Below, one piece after another: positions 1 to 12,848 of a stretch of 64,000 nucleotides of DNA. This DNA comes from Prostheceraeus crozeri. Taxonomy: Eukaryota; Platyhelminthes; Polycladida; Euryleptidae. Where the stretch lies: contig CAJQUW010004740.1 in the NCBI GenBank assembly GCA_907163375.1, positions 511,501 to 575,500 of the forward strand. Reading direction: 5' to 3'. A model generated the notes under the pieces. That model had not been told where the DNA came from. It saw only the letters and a program-made list of their open reading frames with translations, and made no database searches. Made by a program: the position numbers and the translations under genes. Within the stretch, counting starts at the first letter, position 1. Every line of letters begins with the position of its first letter.

Positions 1-160
1 CGGTAGAATATTAAATCGGTTTATTTTTATGTCGGCAGAATTTTGGTTAATGAACAGCACACAGTTGCAAATGCAATGAAAAGAGAGCGATGAACTGTCG
101 CTCACTTTGTTTGTGCCGATATAAATCACTTGACCCTCATGTCACTTTCTCATTGCAGTC

Positions 161-1161
161 ATGTGTGAACATGAAGCTCCTGCCAGCATTTCTCAGTGCA
201 TTATCATTAAGTTCTTAACAGCTGAAGATGTATCGCCATCAGAGATATTCACCAGACTCCAGGCACAGTTTGGAGAAGATTGCTTATCGAAAACAAGAGT
301 CTACAGTTAGGCAAAAGAATTCCGGGAAGGTCGTGATCGAGTTGAGAATCAGCCACATCCACGGCCAAGAACATCTTTAACACCAGAGAATGCGGAGCAG
401 GTGGAGCAATTGAACAATCGTCGCATACACATTCGTAAAATCTCTGAGGAAGTGGGCATCAGTATTGGAAGTGCAGAAAACATTGTTGGCCAACTTGTTA
501 GGCAACTCGGATTCAACTAAGTGTCTGCACGTTGAGTGCCACGAATTCTTAGAGTTGAACAACGTGAGAAGCGTGTTGAAATCTGCCAACAGCTTCTCCG
601 GCGTTATGAAGAGGAAGGTGAGAAGTTTCATGAATCAGTTGCAACCTGTGATGAAACATGGGTTCATCATTCAACTCCTGAGTCGAAGAGGGCATCAATG
701 CAGTGGAGATGTGACTGGTACATTGACTTTCTGCGACATCGGAAAACTATCAACGCACAATTCTACTCGAGTCTCCTGACAGAACATGTGAAACCTGCCA
801 TCAGATGAAAGATAGGAAAATCTCAGTCTTCCTTCATCTTCCTTCAAGACAATGCGCTGCCTCACACAGCTGCTCTCACCCGTGAAACGCTCGATAAATT
901 AAAATGGACCGTGCTAACCCATCCTCCATGCAGTCCTGACCTGGCTCCGTCAGTTATCATCTCTTTGGACCGTTGAAAGAATATCTCGGAGGTAGGAAAT
1001 TCTGAAATGATGCCGAGGTCGAAAGTGGTGTGCAAAATTGGATGGACCAACAGCCAAAGTCCTTCTTTGAGAATGGTATCAAAGCGATGCCAAATCGATG
1101 GAGAAAATGTGTAGACGCTGCTGGTGATTACATTGAGAAGTGGACTGCTATATTGTATTAA
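161..1161 (+). pseudogene. mariner transposase pseudogene (DD34D type)
   Basis: Degenerate transposase of the IS630-Tc1-mariner superfamily, which would cut and paste the element at TA sites. Reading from the ATG at 161 gives a typical mariner helix-turn-helix start with LTAEDVSPSEIF and GEDCLSKTRVYS, then an in-frame TAG where the family has Trp. Later pieces in shifted frames carry the first catalytic motif (CDETWVHHSTPESKRASMQW), the second (QDNALPHTA) and the third (PDLAPS), ending with KRWRKCVDAAGDYIEK-like sequence. About 60 residues between the first and second motifs are missing. It has a stop, frameshifts and an internal deletion, so it is dead. I could not define the terminal inverted repeats; the left end may lie before base 1. 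Confidence 0.85.
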
Positions 1162-3550
1162 TTCATTTAAATAGAATGTTATGTTTTCATGTTAAGAAAG
1201 CTTTTCAACAAATTCCCGTTTACATTTGAACCTCATTCGTAGATTGAAATGCTACGAACCGATCCCGGCAAGAGTATCAAATTATTGCTAACAATAATTT
1301 GATAAACCGTGTGTCCCATAAGTCACGCAAATTCTAAATTGGCTCCCATTTCCTGAATTTATATAGTAGAGACTCGCGGTTTTTTGTAAACTGAAGCCGA
1401 AACTGGGGGGTTTTATATGATACACTGCTTCATGTATAATATCTCTAAGCAATATTTCCCATTTTTGAAGCAAAAAAATAACAAAGAAATGCAGTATGCA
1501 ATTATATTTTGTTGATAACAAGAATGATAAGAGATTATAACAACAAGATACTGCATAACAAATGCAACAAGATCCAATATCTACAAAAAGAAAGGCAATT
1601 TTCGATTAGAGGCAGTGTTCAATAGGTCCTCCTTCACACTCAATCACTTTCTGTAATCTCGAAGGCAGATGGAAAACAGATCTTCTCAGCTCATCGGGAT
1701 CAATTGCTTCAATCACCATAGTGATTCGGTCTTGCAATTCGTCGAGACTGGTTGGGATAAAGCAATGATGCACACGGTCCTTGACAACGCTCCAGATCTG
1801 GGGAATGGGCCGGCCAACGATTAGGTTATCCTCTGGCAATGATCCGATCATCAGGAAATACGCCAGAAAGATACGATCTAGCAATCACAGAGAAATGGGG
1901 TGGAGCTCCAGCTTGTTGGAAAACAGTAGAATTAATGCGGCGTCTCCTTCTGATTTGGGGGATCACATGGTCGCGAAGCATATTGGTGTAGTTCTCGCCT
2001 GTAGCGGTTCCGGAAAAAAGAAAGGAGTCAATCGAAACTGAGCTGTATAGCCGAACCATACGCACACGTCCGGAGCATGAATATCGGTATCCATGACCTC
2101 TCGCGGTTTCTCCGAGCCCCAAATGTTGCAGTTGACGATTGACGTGGCCGGCGATGGAGAAGTAGGACTCATCAGTCCATAGGATCGACTCAAGATCTAC
2201 AGCACCGGAGAGCAGGAATCTTGCGAAGATAACCGGCCTTTCTTTGTCATAGTCGGAGAGCATCTGGTTGGTCTGAATGCGATATGGATAGAGGTTCAAT
2301 CTGTTCCGTAAGATCCGTTGAACACTAGTCATAAGAATTCCAGTTTGATGAGAGATCGATCTACATCTGGCGGATCCTCGTTCTGGGTTTGCTTGTTGCG
2401 TTTCAAACTCCTCTTCGACTGCTGACACTCTATCATCCTCAAAGCTTTGGTCGACCCGAACGTGACTTGTCTGCCACAGACCCGGTCTCCTTGAATCGCT
2501 GAATGAGACGTGTGATGGTAGACACACTAAAAGGATCACGACGACAGCCATGAGTAGTCAGTGTTTTTGAGCGGATCGAAATTCCGCTTTCGCCCGCTCA
2601 TCGCTCATTTGCTCATAATCGCCCTGTCGCTCGCTCACCGCTCATTTCCTCAAAATAATCCTTTCGCTCGCTCATCGCTCAAATTCATGAAAAAATGCCG
2701 CTCGCTCGCTCATTTCTCGATAATACCCTCCTGAATTCTACAAACTTTTTTATGCTCAGAGCTAATTCCATGCTTTAAATCAAATAGATACCTTTTATAG
2801 GCGTTGAATGGAAATTCATCATTTTATTTTAGTTGAAATTTGAAACACACGATGAAACAATGTAAACCATCATATCAATGTATTAAATTAGCTATTGCAC
2901 AAAATTAGTTGAAACAATATATTTTGATGAACATAGCCTCAGAATTCTTTTGACATGTGTAGAGATGGGCAATGATCTAAACTTAATCCTACATGCTGAT
3001 CACATGAATCAGTACATACAATTCTTGGCGCAATACTTGGACAAAATTCGCAAGGTGCGTTAAGAAACTATGTAACGCGTTGACAATTGAAAATGAACTT
3101 ATTTGAAGTCGTGACAAAATAATGTAGATAATTCCTAAAAGTAGCTAAAGATGACATACGTGACTTATGAGTGACTGAGTAATCAATAAATGCAAGAAAT
3201 CTGCTATAAATAAAATCGCTTGATAAACGAAATCGCTGGTTTATGTGAAACAGCAAATGCTGCACCCAAAAGGACCTGAGATATCGGCGCCAGCCGTCAC
3301 TGAGACTTTGGCCCACTAAGCTCAGTATCTGTCAAGATGGCCGGTCCCCAGCATCTCGTAGTGCCCAGGTCCTACGTCCTTCTACCTTTGCACTCTTCTT
3401 CATGGTGATCCTTATACTTAAACACCGTTCCGGTGCGTGTAGCATACTCTCTGCGAAACCAAATTATAGCCAGAAAGGACACGGCGAAGATTGGCAGGTC
3501 ACACAGATGACACTGAGGGTCGGTCCGGATTCCTCAACGTGTCAGATTAG

Positions 3551-5098
3551 CAGGGGTATACATGGCATTTGAACGAACGGTCTGAACGGTACTTTTTTCA
3601 TTTTTCTTATGAACGAATTATCGAACGGCATATCTGAGAAGCCGATGAACGCGGTGATCGGAACGAACGGCTTTTTTGCTTGATTGAACGTGATTGAGCG
3701 GTAATTTAGCCCCGGAAACCCAGCAAAAGAAATAATGGTAGAAAATCTTTGATACATTCCAAAATTGTTTATTTATACATTCTGACTTCAATAAAGTAGT
3801 ATTCTGAAATTTGAAAATATTTAATTGCCAATTTTGGCATGGATCACCACTAACCCATTGGGCTTTCGTGGTGTAGTGAAACCTCGAAAATTTCGATAGA
3901 GGAAAACTCTATTGATGCTCTTCGAAATTGCTTGTTTGAGTATTAAGACTTCAGTTCAATGACAAAACAATGACAAAAGACTTGCTATTACACAATGATT
4001 CCATCTCTTGTTATTGATTTAGTGTTCCGAAAATACATCTACTTATTCTACTACTCATCAGCTACTAAAACATCTGCGCATATCACCATCAATGTTGAAA
4101 ACTGAAGAAGCCGGACTGAAAAAGTTTCACGTCCTTCCATGAAGCAACGAAATTTGTCATGATGTGCACTAAAGTATCATTTATTAATTCATCACTTGGT
4201 CACAAAGGTTGGTGGGTGCCAATCTGACCATTACTTTTTATAAATGGCAGGTATTATGTTGCTTTTGCATCAAGTAAAGTCATAAGCTGGGGTCGGGCCC
4301 GATGCTGGCATCTCGATTTTTGCAGGAAGTGGGCATTCGCATGCAGGCACGGGCATTTACAATAATGGCTTTATCTGAGAATTCAGATCTGGTCAGTTGA
4401 TATCCAGGTAGGGATTCATGGTGGCGTACTTGACGTGGGCGTAATGTATGTAGCCTAAGCTCATTATGCAATTGAATCTAGTCACTATCGAATTTAGTCA
4501 CATCGTATTCTTAAATCACTATTTCGGAAGACTAGACCTAGGCCTATGCTAGCTAACAGGTTTCAAGCACTGTGTAAGCAAAGTGTCAAATGGGTGAACA
4601 TCTACCCATCGTCACATATCAAATTCGTGCAGCGTGATGCTGCTAAAGCGTGTTGTAGGCTAATCATCAAGACAGAAGGAGTATGACTCGCGTGTTCAGG
4701 GCGCGTGTGACGTGTAACGCTTGACGTCAACTCATGTTTCGCATTGTCATTGTAGGACAATACCGACAACGAATTTTCCGATAGGGCATCTTGTATTATT
4801 TCGCGATGTCAGATGGGAGAACATCCTGCATCGGCAGCTTCCACATTTCTCTGAAAAAACCAATGTTAGCTAGAAACATTCACTATATAGTAAGGTTCGA
4901 CAGCACTATGTAGGGTCCATCAAAATTGAATATTGCTTTGACTTATAAGGAACGATTGAACGGGTGTTTTATGCCATGAACGAACAGAACGGGGGTGATA
5001 GTTCATTTGAGCGGTGAACGAACGAACGGGTCTGAAAGGCTAATGAGCGGAAGATCGAACGAATTTGGAAAAATATGACCGTTCTAATGATGGGTATG
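3551..5098. mobile_element. Probable non-autonomous element with GAACGAACGG subterminal repeats
   Basis: Clusters of GAACGAACGG/TTGAACG lie at 3568-3700 and, in the same style, at 4950-5085, about 1.3 kb apart. The outermost sequences are roughly inverted (GTATACATGG... on the left, its loose inverse near 5085-5098). This pattern resembles hAT-like non-autonomous elements, but I see no clean target-site duplication or coding sequence between the clusters. Borders are approximate. Confidence 0.35.
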
Positions 5099-5189
5099 AA
5101 ACACAATAATCGAAAGACATTCCTGATCGTTTTTTACATAGGTTTTTTAGGAGGATCGTTTTTTAGGAATCAGGACGATTGCAGGAAAT

Positions 5190-5440
5190 TGCTTATCTGG
5201 GGAGCCATCCGGGAGTGATGGTCGCAGTTCACTGCATGTTATGAGGGAAAACATGAACTCTGAACATTCACTCGAAAAGTTCGAGTGATCGAAGAACATG
5301 TTTATCCTTTAGCATGCAGTTTAGGTGATCCATCATCTGATTGGATTCTCATGGATGACAATGCTCCATGCCATCGTGCCAGTGCGAAGACAAGCAGGAA
5401 AATGAACCTTAGACTGGCCAGCAAGGTCTACTCCCTTTTA
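5190..5440 (+). pseudogene. Tc1-like transposase fragment
   Basis: A short decayed piece reading GSHPGVMVAVHCM, then VIEEHVYPLACSLGDPSS and ILMDDNAPCHRASAKTSRKM in one frame or slipped frames. The last block is the second catalytic region of Tc1-type transposases (D-D-N-A-P-C-H). The first and third catalytic segments are absent. It lies inside the 2558-7818 element and may be what is left of a captured or nested transposon. Confidence 0.55.
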
Positions 5441-6148
5441 ACGACTAGGTCCTAACTGGGCAAACATACAACAAAGAAAAATAATATCTAATATGATATA
5501 GGATGCAAATTAATTCAATTATATTTAGAAAACGTGCTGTTTACTTTGAAATGTCTAGTTTTAGCTATTTTCTAACTATTTATGAAACGGACTGTATGCG
5601 TATGTTTGACATGTAGGCTATTCCATGTATGGCCTACACATCAATCTTGTCGTTCTCAGATAAGTAACTTCCTATTATACTCAACTCGTTTAGCATCGTA
5701 GATAGCAATAATTGAGGAGACAGAATAGAAGAATGTCCTCAGACATGATGTTTGAGGACATCTCTCCAATACTTGTCCAGGCGAGCGGGCACTCTGCAAT
5801 CTTTATCATTGAGGAGATTTTTCTCTTAAGTTCGGTGGAATTTCAAATTTAAAAAAATCTGACAAAATTGGTGATTTCACATCTTGAATTGCTTTTTACA
5901 ACATGGAGAGATGAATGAGTTGGAGCAAATGAACATCGCGATAAGAAAGCTCAGAACTTACATATGCTGTGCCGTGAATTTCATGTGATATGGAACATTG
6001 ATTAAAGGGGAGGCACATTCAGTCCTACGCACTTCAGAGTCCGGTATGGAAAAGGATTAGAGTGAATCAATGTCCGTGGTCTTAAAATCAATGCATCGCA
6101 AAATGGAAGCCATATACTGTATGCCTACACTAGGATTGTCCTGGTGTA

Positions 6149-7168
6149 CACTGTAAATCGCTGGATACGAAAATTACATACAAACATATACCAAAATCAC
6201 ATACAATTTGAAACTAACATCTGATGCGAGATTCTCGTATGTTTACAGAGATCTGGTATGTTTTTCATACCACATCTCACTTACTTTCGTATGTGATTGG
6301 TATGTAGCGATACGAATTATTCTATCTGTGATTGGCTGTTTTACACTGAAATACGAGTTGTTGGTATGTTTTATATGCGAGACCCGATGCAAATTCATCC
6401 TTATTCGTATGCCTCTGGTATGTGTTTGGAATGTGCAGCTTTAAGTCACATAGCAAATAAATATGTGTATTACATACTACTGTCAAATAACTTTTTTCAG
6501 TAATATGCCAGTATACCAGTCGCGAATATTTTTTATTTGATAGAGTGATATTTAACTAGATGAGATTTATGGTGAATTTAATGCTCCATGAGATTGTCGT
6601 CATTGCTACTTGGCTAGCAACATTGACAGGACGTTAAGTTAGCTCTACTTAATGAGTCAAACTAATAAAACATCATTTCAATGAACGATAAGTTTCGAGG
6701 AATCATGTTGACTTATATATCTCAAACATAACTATTTTTGCGTTCATGAATTATAATGTGTATTTATTTCGGATTGATAATATGCTTTATTTCAAAATTA
6801 CAGAATGCATAATTGTTGATGGTTGAAATCTTATTGATTATTCATGAAATGCCTTAGACTTACGTGTATTAAAATCGAATTCAGTATTGAAAGAATGACT
6901 CTTGAATGTCATTATCTCACTACTTGCAGAACAGTAGTAACATTAGTGTGATCTTTATTGACAAAAGGCCTGAAATCAAGATACTTTGGACATGATTTAT
7001 GCTTTCTTTTAACATTGTGCTAGTATGGCTTTAGTATGTAAAGCATACTACATTTGAAATAACATTCGAAAAGCATACAAATATATACCAAGAGAATACA
7101 GAAATATACCAAAAAAATATTTTGGTATGCATCCTTCGTATGTGATTGGTAGTGAGCGATTTACAGTG
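6149..7168. mobile_element. CACTA-like non-autonomous element (1.0 kb)
   Basis: The left end CACTGTAAATCGCT (6149) is matched by AGCGATTTACAGTG ending at 7168. The bases TA sit directly outside both ends, fitting the 2-3 bp duplication of CACTA (EnSpm-type) elements. Both subterminal regions are filled with short motifs such as CATACNAA/GGTATG in both orientations. No transposase is encoded. A Tc1-type origin cannot be excluded because the flank is TA. Confidence 0.55.
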
Positions 7169-8969
7169 TAGGCCTAATTTGGTTGGTTACAATTCTTCCT
7201 AAATCGTAGGTCTTTCGCAGTTCTTTCACGTTTGACGATACTGAATGTCTCTCAAGGATCTGCATGTAGATATGTTCCAGCAACGAAATTCTTCTATCAA
7301 ATTAAGGCATCTTTTAATGTCTTCGGGCAATTTCGGAGACCATTAGTACATCTATGGGACGAAGCCACGATTGGTAGACCGATTCAAAAGATATGTGAAT
7401 AAATAATGTGTCGATGGTCAGATGTTGAGTGCAGTATCGATCACAAAAGACCTTCTTATTGCTAAGTTCATATTCAGAAGAAGAAGCCAGACAGGCATTC
7501 AATGTACATGGTCAAGAGTGTGAGAACTACAGAAGAGAGAAAAAGTTCGGAAGTTTGTTCATCAATCAAGTTATATACATGCATGTACTATAAAAAGACT
7601 TTTATAGAAAACATTTTTAAGAGACTTTTCAAATATTTCGCTTTTTTGATTATTTGATCTTTTTAATTTTTGTTTTTTCTAAAAATGGCTCGCTCAACCG
7701 CTCGCTCACGACAAAAATTCACTGCTCGCTCGCTCAATTTTCGCTCACGGAATATTTTTTTCGCCCGCTCAGCCGCTCATCAAAAAATTGAAAAAATGCC
7801 GCTCGCTCAAAAACACTGGTAGACTTATAAAGTCGTAGAGCTGTTGAAGCAGATTTGCCATTAGAAAAAAAGAGCTCAACAAGATCAATTCGTGTTTCGA
7901 GATGCATGCGTGTCGAAGTCTACCGGTAAGTTATGATTGATCGAAGGCATTAAATTACCACAATACGAATCAAAGTGAATACAATTCACCACCACACGTG
8001 CGTCATTATTAGACGTTGAACACAACAATAGCATGATACTTGATCAGTGAACTGCGATTGTGTTTACAACACTAATCAATAGATGTCTTGATGTCTTAAG
8101 AACGTACGAAATAGTGTATTTCAAGCAATATGTGACGATAATTAAAGGTTATATAATACTATGTATAATAATCGGAGGAATTAGACCCCAGAATAATAAA
8201 GCAGTATACCATATAAAACCCCCCAGTTTCGGCTTCAGTTTACAAAAAACCGCGAGTCTCTACTATAGAAATTCAGGAAATGGGAGCCAATTTAGAATTT
8301 GCGTGATTTATGGGACACACGGTATATAACAATGTCAGTTTTATGCTAGAAATACTCAATCCTATGTGTAGAATGGACACACATTATTTTCGATGCATTC
8401 GTTTTCACCGCAGAATATAATTTTTCACCACTGATGTTCCCATCTCCAGGGACTTTCGAAAAATTGCAATATACTCGTGAATAGCGAATCCTCGGGTCAC
8501 GCACATTATTCTGAAAGCAAAATCTTATGTCGTGATGACCTCTGTTTTTCATCCAGTTGAATTCAATGCTCTCTTTGGGAATATCTCGATCCGAAGTTTT
8601 AAGGACGATGTTGAGAAAGTGACCATGTGAAAGAAGAGATCAGCGCGGTTCTGCTGAAACCACTCCCAACCTCATTGGATGCATAGAACGCCCGCTAATT
8701 GCATTTAAAAAGCAAAAAGAACTTCTAAAAATAGCTGGCAATAATTGGATTAATCAAAATATTACTTGGATAATAAAACATTACTTGGAACGAACCAAAA
8801 CTACATCAAAATTGTTTCTAGCATTTGCGACAATTTGGAGATGTTTAATTTGCAAAAATAATTTTACTAATTTATCAACCCATTTTTCTCACGCTTTGGA
8901 TTCGCGCTTGAAGAAAAGATTTTTTTGAAAAGTTCAATTAGCTTTCAAAATTGATTCTGTGATAGACGC

Positions 8970-9405
8970 TTTAAAGGTATAAAGACACTAAGAATGGTGC
9001 TCCCGATGACTTGCATTTCCTATTTATAGCATGTATTCGATCACCACTAGAATATGCCTGTCCATGTTCAATCGGAGCGAGTAATGCGTCAACCGCCTCA
9101 TTGTGTACGATCAACAGACGAGCTCATAAACTGATTTACGCGAATTCGAGCAATGCCGATACTCAATACACCGGTAAGCCTAACTGTGATTGCTCATCTG
9201 ACATTTGATTGAAAGGCGAAACCTCATCAGAACGCGATTATTTCTTAAAATGTGTGATGATTCAAGCCATCTGCTGCTGTCCGATCACATACCAAGACAA
9301 TTGCCTCGTTCCTTAAAGCTCGCTACTGACTTCGCTCGCACTTCAGTGCCGTATAACTCTTTTTTTCCTTTCATGATTCGCCTTGCTAATGATTCTAGTA
9401 TGTGA
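8970..9405 (+). pseudogene. LINE 3' fragment (end of reverse transcriptase ORF)
   Basis: The frames read GAPDDLHFLFIACIRSPLEY, CTINRRAHKLIYA, and then, after a slip near 9205, RRNLIRTRLFLKMCDDSSHL and VPYNSFFPFMIRLAND. This is the characteristic C-terminus of CR1/Jockey-like LINE polymerases (YxxxIRSxLEYACP ... ALKIIY ... RR ... LF ... YxNSFxPxxI). It is 5' truncated as LINEs usually are and is broken by a frameshift. An AT-rich 3' tail follows to about 9780. Similar tails occur at 14530 and 25150 on the opposite strand. Confidence 0.7.
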
Positions 9406-9853
9406 TTTGTGTACAACTATTTCTGATTATTTTCGTGTTTGACTTTCTGTATGATTTTCATTCTGCCAAATATATACACTACTACAATATATACTACTTC
9501 GTCAAGCCTGTGCCAGTATTAGAGACATTTCCGTCCGTCTTTGCTATAAGACTAACAGAAATCTCAGGTCTTTACTTCGTTAACTTCTTTACTTTTTTAT
9601 TTATTATTATTTATATTCTTTTTATGCTTCTTTTTTTATTTACTTACATTATGTCTTTAGCTTTTATTGGCTACTTGTTGACCACTAAAAGACTTTTGGC
9701 ATTATATGTCATTTGCTTGTATTGCTACCTTTCTTTTATCCAAGGTGCACGATTCTATTCTGTTAAGCTTATGACGTCATCGCAGTAGTTGCTGATCAAT
9801 TTGTGCATTGCTGTACTGAAACTCGATGACGATTTCTATGCAATGACACGCAC

Positions 9854-10109
9854 CATAGAAATTGACTACAATAAAATCTCTAGAGTGGAAGTAAAGCTTC
9901 ATGCAATACACAATAATGGCACAAAGATCGCTCGCATTTTCTCTTAGATACACTTGTCAACAGCTGCATCATTGGGTTAGAAACAGTCACATGTGTACTT
10001 ATAAGCTTTTAATTGGTTATTCATGCCTCAACTTAGTTCCCCCGGATGTGCTGCGACCTTGAGTCAACTTCCATTCAAGTCAACTTCAGATAAACAGTTT
10101 ATTTCTATG
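9854..10109 (+). mobile_element. 256-bp hAT-like MITE, family B, copy 1
   Basis: Begins CATAGAAATTGAC and ends with ATTTCTATG. Further in, CTCTAGAGTGG near the left end is mirrored near the right, so the inverted ends reach about 40 bp. It is flanked by ACACGCAC (9846-9853) and ATACGCAC (10110-10117), an 8-bp duplication with one change, typical of hAT insertion. No coding capacity. Confidence 0.85.
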
Positions 10110-10278
10110 ATACGCACTGATGTTAATAACAGCCGACGTGATCTATGTAAACTGGCATTGTCACTACAGTCAAAGCCTCTGCAAGGCGAAATATTTGGTG
10201 CTCCAATAAATAAGTCAGAGCTGTTCTTCACAGAGTAGAGTGAGCAACACGCACGTCTAAAGTGCTTCAAACCAATAT

Positions 10279-10310
<32 letters not shown>
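10279..10310. repeat. (CTA)n microsatellite
   Basis: About ten uninterrupted CTA units. It abuts the left direct repeat of the Penelope-like element, whose first bases (TACTACT) may have seeded or slipped into the tract. Confidence 0.95.
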
Positions 10311-10311
<1 letters not shown>

Positions 10312-10527
10312 GATTTACCGAAATGCTGCACATGTGAACGATCGGTTAAGGAATCTGGTTCCGCCGCCTTTCCAGGTTTCCTGAAATCTTCTTTACTTTC
10401 ATAACCATAAATGCAAAACTCCCTCCAAGTTATTGGCACAGCTATTCCGGTCAACTAAAGCCATATATTTTTAAGGTAATAGACTGTCCCGTTCGCCGCG
10501 AGTGCACACTCCCACCAGCGAGATACT
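10304..10527 (+). repeat. Left 224-bp direct repeat of the Penelope-like element
   Basis: Matches 13418-13641 base for base except for about one difference (GCCGCGAG here, GCCACGAG there). Direct terminal repeats of this sort (pseudo-LTRs) are known for Penelope-like elements. Confidence 0.85.
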
Positions 10528-10631
10528 GAAAGGGCGACCTTCTAAGAATGGTTTGCCTTCCTTAGAAGTAAGCATCCATCGAACTCAATCATTCTGGCAG
10601 CACCACGCCCTTTCCTGGCCTCGGAAGCGAA

Positions 10632-12848
10632 TTGGTCATCCGAAACAAGATCAGCGGCTTGCGATATTATTACATCGCATTTAAACTAACTTTTGGGAGG
10701 TTGAACTTACACCTACTAAAGTCGACGTATAATCTCACCAATGTTCCTACGACTTTTCCACTTCTCCAGCTTCTTTCGAATCCACCTACGTTTATTCCAA
10801 CACCTACGATTTGCAATCATCAACTTGTCTTCAGAAATGTGATTGATTTCATTCGCAAATTACATTGGCGTCATTTCCCAGGTTCCTTTTCAAATTCTAC
10901 TGGCTGTCGTTTTGGACATCAGGCATCTTCAGCTTGGCCTGCTGAGCAACTTATTTCTCCTAATGTACACAACGTCTCTCGCCGCTTGCTCTCGGCCGCC
11001 AGATAAATATTGTTTTCCGATCATAATTGCTTTTCGTTCTCTAATCTCTCCTTATCAGAAAATGAAGCATTGAGCAATTTGTGTTCCAATCCTGACATTG
11101 TTTTGCGTCCTGCTGACAAAGGAGGTTGCTGGGTGATCTTGCATTCCTCCGACTACAACGGCGAATGTTCGCAACAATTAAATCAAGTCAATTTCTATCG
11201 GCGACTTGATTCTCCTTTCGAAAGCATCGATTCGGCCTTCTCAAACATCCTACAAACTCTCCGTGTAAGTGGCAGCATCAGTCGCAAAGAACTTAGATTC
11301 CTTTCACCTCTACTGGATTACAATGAGCGCTCCTTCAATGTACTACCGAAGGTTCACAAATCAACTTGGCCCTCCATCCACATGCCTCCAGGAAGGCCGA
11401 TTATTTGCGATGTTAATTCAAACAGCAGCCGAATTGCAAAGTTTGTGGATTTTTTCTTATTTCCTCTGGCGTGCAGCCTTCCTAGTTTCCTGCTGGATTC
11501 AAATCACATGATAGCTATTTTGAGATCCACTCCAATCACGGATCGAAGTTTGCTCTGCACTTTTGACGTACGTTCATTATACACCAATATCCCAATCCCC
11601 GAAGGCGTTAACCGTGTCGAACGCGCATTTTCACGCTCACCGAATAATAGTCGACCTGACTCTCAAATTCTCCATCTGCTCAAGCTTTCATTGGAGCACA
11701 ACGACTTCATTTTCCAGGAGCAGCGATAGCTACAAACCAAAGGGGTAGCGATGGGCAAAGTCTTTGGGGGCTCTTTTGCCAACTTGTATCTTGGCGAGTG
11801 GGAGTCCTCTGCTTTGTCGTCTTTCTCACAACAACCCACTCTCTGGAAACGCTTCCAAGATGATATTTTCGTGATATGGGAACATGGATTGGACCGCCTT
11901 CTCGAACTTCGGGATCATCTAAACGCGCAAGACCCTAACATACAAGTTGAGATGACATTTGACTATTCCTCCATCGTATTTCTTGATTTGGAGATTTTCC
12001 GACAAAGCGCTTCTTCAACTTACCTGGACTACAAGGTCGCTTTTAAAGCCAACTCTTGCCATCACTTATTGACGAGGGCTTCACATCATCCCTCTCATGT
12101 TCACAAAGGGGTGATTTTTTCTCAGCTGCTTTGATTTGCTACTCACTCATCCAATCTTGAGAATTTCCGCGCGGTCTGTGAGGAGGTTTTTCCATCATGG
12201 AAAGAACAAGGAATTACTCGATCATTTATTCGTAACTCCTTGAATCGGGTGTATACTATTTCCCATTTAATGCCAAATTGGAAACCTAGCTTCTCAAAAT
12301 GTGATGGTGCGAGATGTGCTGCTTGCAGATTCGCGAGAAATTGTGATGTTTTTCAACGTGACGGTTCGAACCGGCTTTATATGATACCATTCAATTTAAC
12401 CTGCGCCTCAACGCACTGCATTTATATAATTAAGTGCTCTTCATGCTCAATCCTTCATGTAGGTCAATCATGTCAACCACTGCGCCAACGCATTAATGAG
12501 CACATTCGAGCAGTAATGTCGCGGGATACCAACTCTCCTATGGTGCCACATTTTTCAGACTCATGTGATTTATCCTCTTTTACCTTTTTCGCTATTGACC
12601 GCTGCTTCTCCGACAGTCGCCGCCTACAGAAAGAGCGTGTCTGGATCCAGCGTCTGGAATCCCTCTCGCCTGATGGACTCAACAGATCTCTTCCTATTGA
12701 CAACCCCATACTTAATTTTGTAACCCTGACCGGCAACTGTACGGACAGATTAAATACTTTTATTAAGCACGTCTGCAAGTCTGATCTGAATATTGATGTT
12801 CGCCTTTTCTATAAAACTGATAGAAATTTGAAATCGCTGTTCAGATGA
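10632..12848 (+). pseudogene. Penelope-like reverse transcriptase / GIY-YIG endonuclease ORF (broken)
   Basis: Would copy element RNA into DNA and nick the target. Pieces in order: a poorly conserved N-terminal part (10632-11006); an RT region with RPADKGGCWVI, NVLPKVHK, PGRPIICDVNSN, TFDVRSLYTNIPIPEG, KGVAMGKVFGGSFANLYL and KRFQDDIFVIWEHG (catalytic DD), then IVFLDLEIFRQ; a Cys cluster (KCDGARCAACRFARNC); and a GIY-YIG-type domain (CIYIIKCSSCSILHVGQS ... LRQRINEHI) in which YIG is HVG. The end SPDGLNRSLPI is typical of the family. The frame is broken in at least three places (near 11006, 11727 and 12132), so the copy is not functional as it stands. Confidence 0.85.

Larger units (their letters stand above)
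2558..7818. mobile_element. Unclassified DNA transposon rich in GCTCGCTCA repeats, inserted in the Tc1-like transposase
   Basis: The termini are CAGTGTTTTTGAGCG (from 2559) and its inverse CGCTCAAAAACACTG (to 7818). The host sequence GTAG occurs on both sides (2554-2557 and 7819-7822), and the broken transposase frame continues exactly across the pair, so this is a real insertion with a 4-bp (or 3-bp TAG) duplication. Both ends carry many copies of CGCTCGCTCA/CCGCTCA (2575-2720 and 7685-7810), probably transposase-binding subterminal repeats. No full transposase was found inside; the interior holds other repeats (3551-5098, 5190-5440, 6149-7168). The short duplication argues against hAT; superfamily not settled. 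Confidence 0.7.
1606..7907 (-). pseudogene. Tc1-like transposase pseudogene, split by a nested insertion
   Basis: Transposase of the 'WTDESYF / FQQDGAPPH' branch of IS630-Tc1-mariner. The start is at 7907 on the minus strand (MHLETRIDLVELFFSNGKSA), a helix-turn-helix beginning common in this branch. Reading then hits the insertion at 7818 and resumes at 2553 with HGCRRDPFSVSTITRLIQRF in the same frame. After a frameshift near 2450 come the linker, WTDESYFSIAGHVN (first Asp), and FQQAGAPPHF, where the second catalytic Asp is replaced by Ala. The third catalytic segment is deleted around WPAHSPDL, and the C-terminus (TSLDELQDRITMVIEAI...) lies in another frame down to 1606. Clearly inactive. 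Confidence 0.85.
1305..8324. mobile_element. Tc1-like DNA transposon with ~120-bp inverted ends, interrupted by nested elements
   Basis: The sequence from 1305 to about 1430 (ACCGTGTGTCCCATAA..., through the run of G near 1405) reappears inverted at about 8203-8324 with only a few differences. A TA dinucleotide flanks each end (1303-1304 and 8325-8326), as expected for Tc1/mariner insertion. Between the ends lies one minus-strand transposase gene, split by a later insertion at 2558-7818. Without the insert the element would be about 1.75 kb. Confidence 0.85.
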
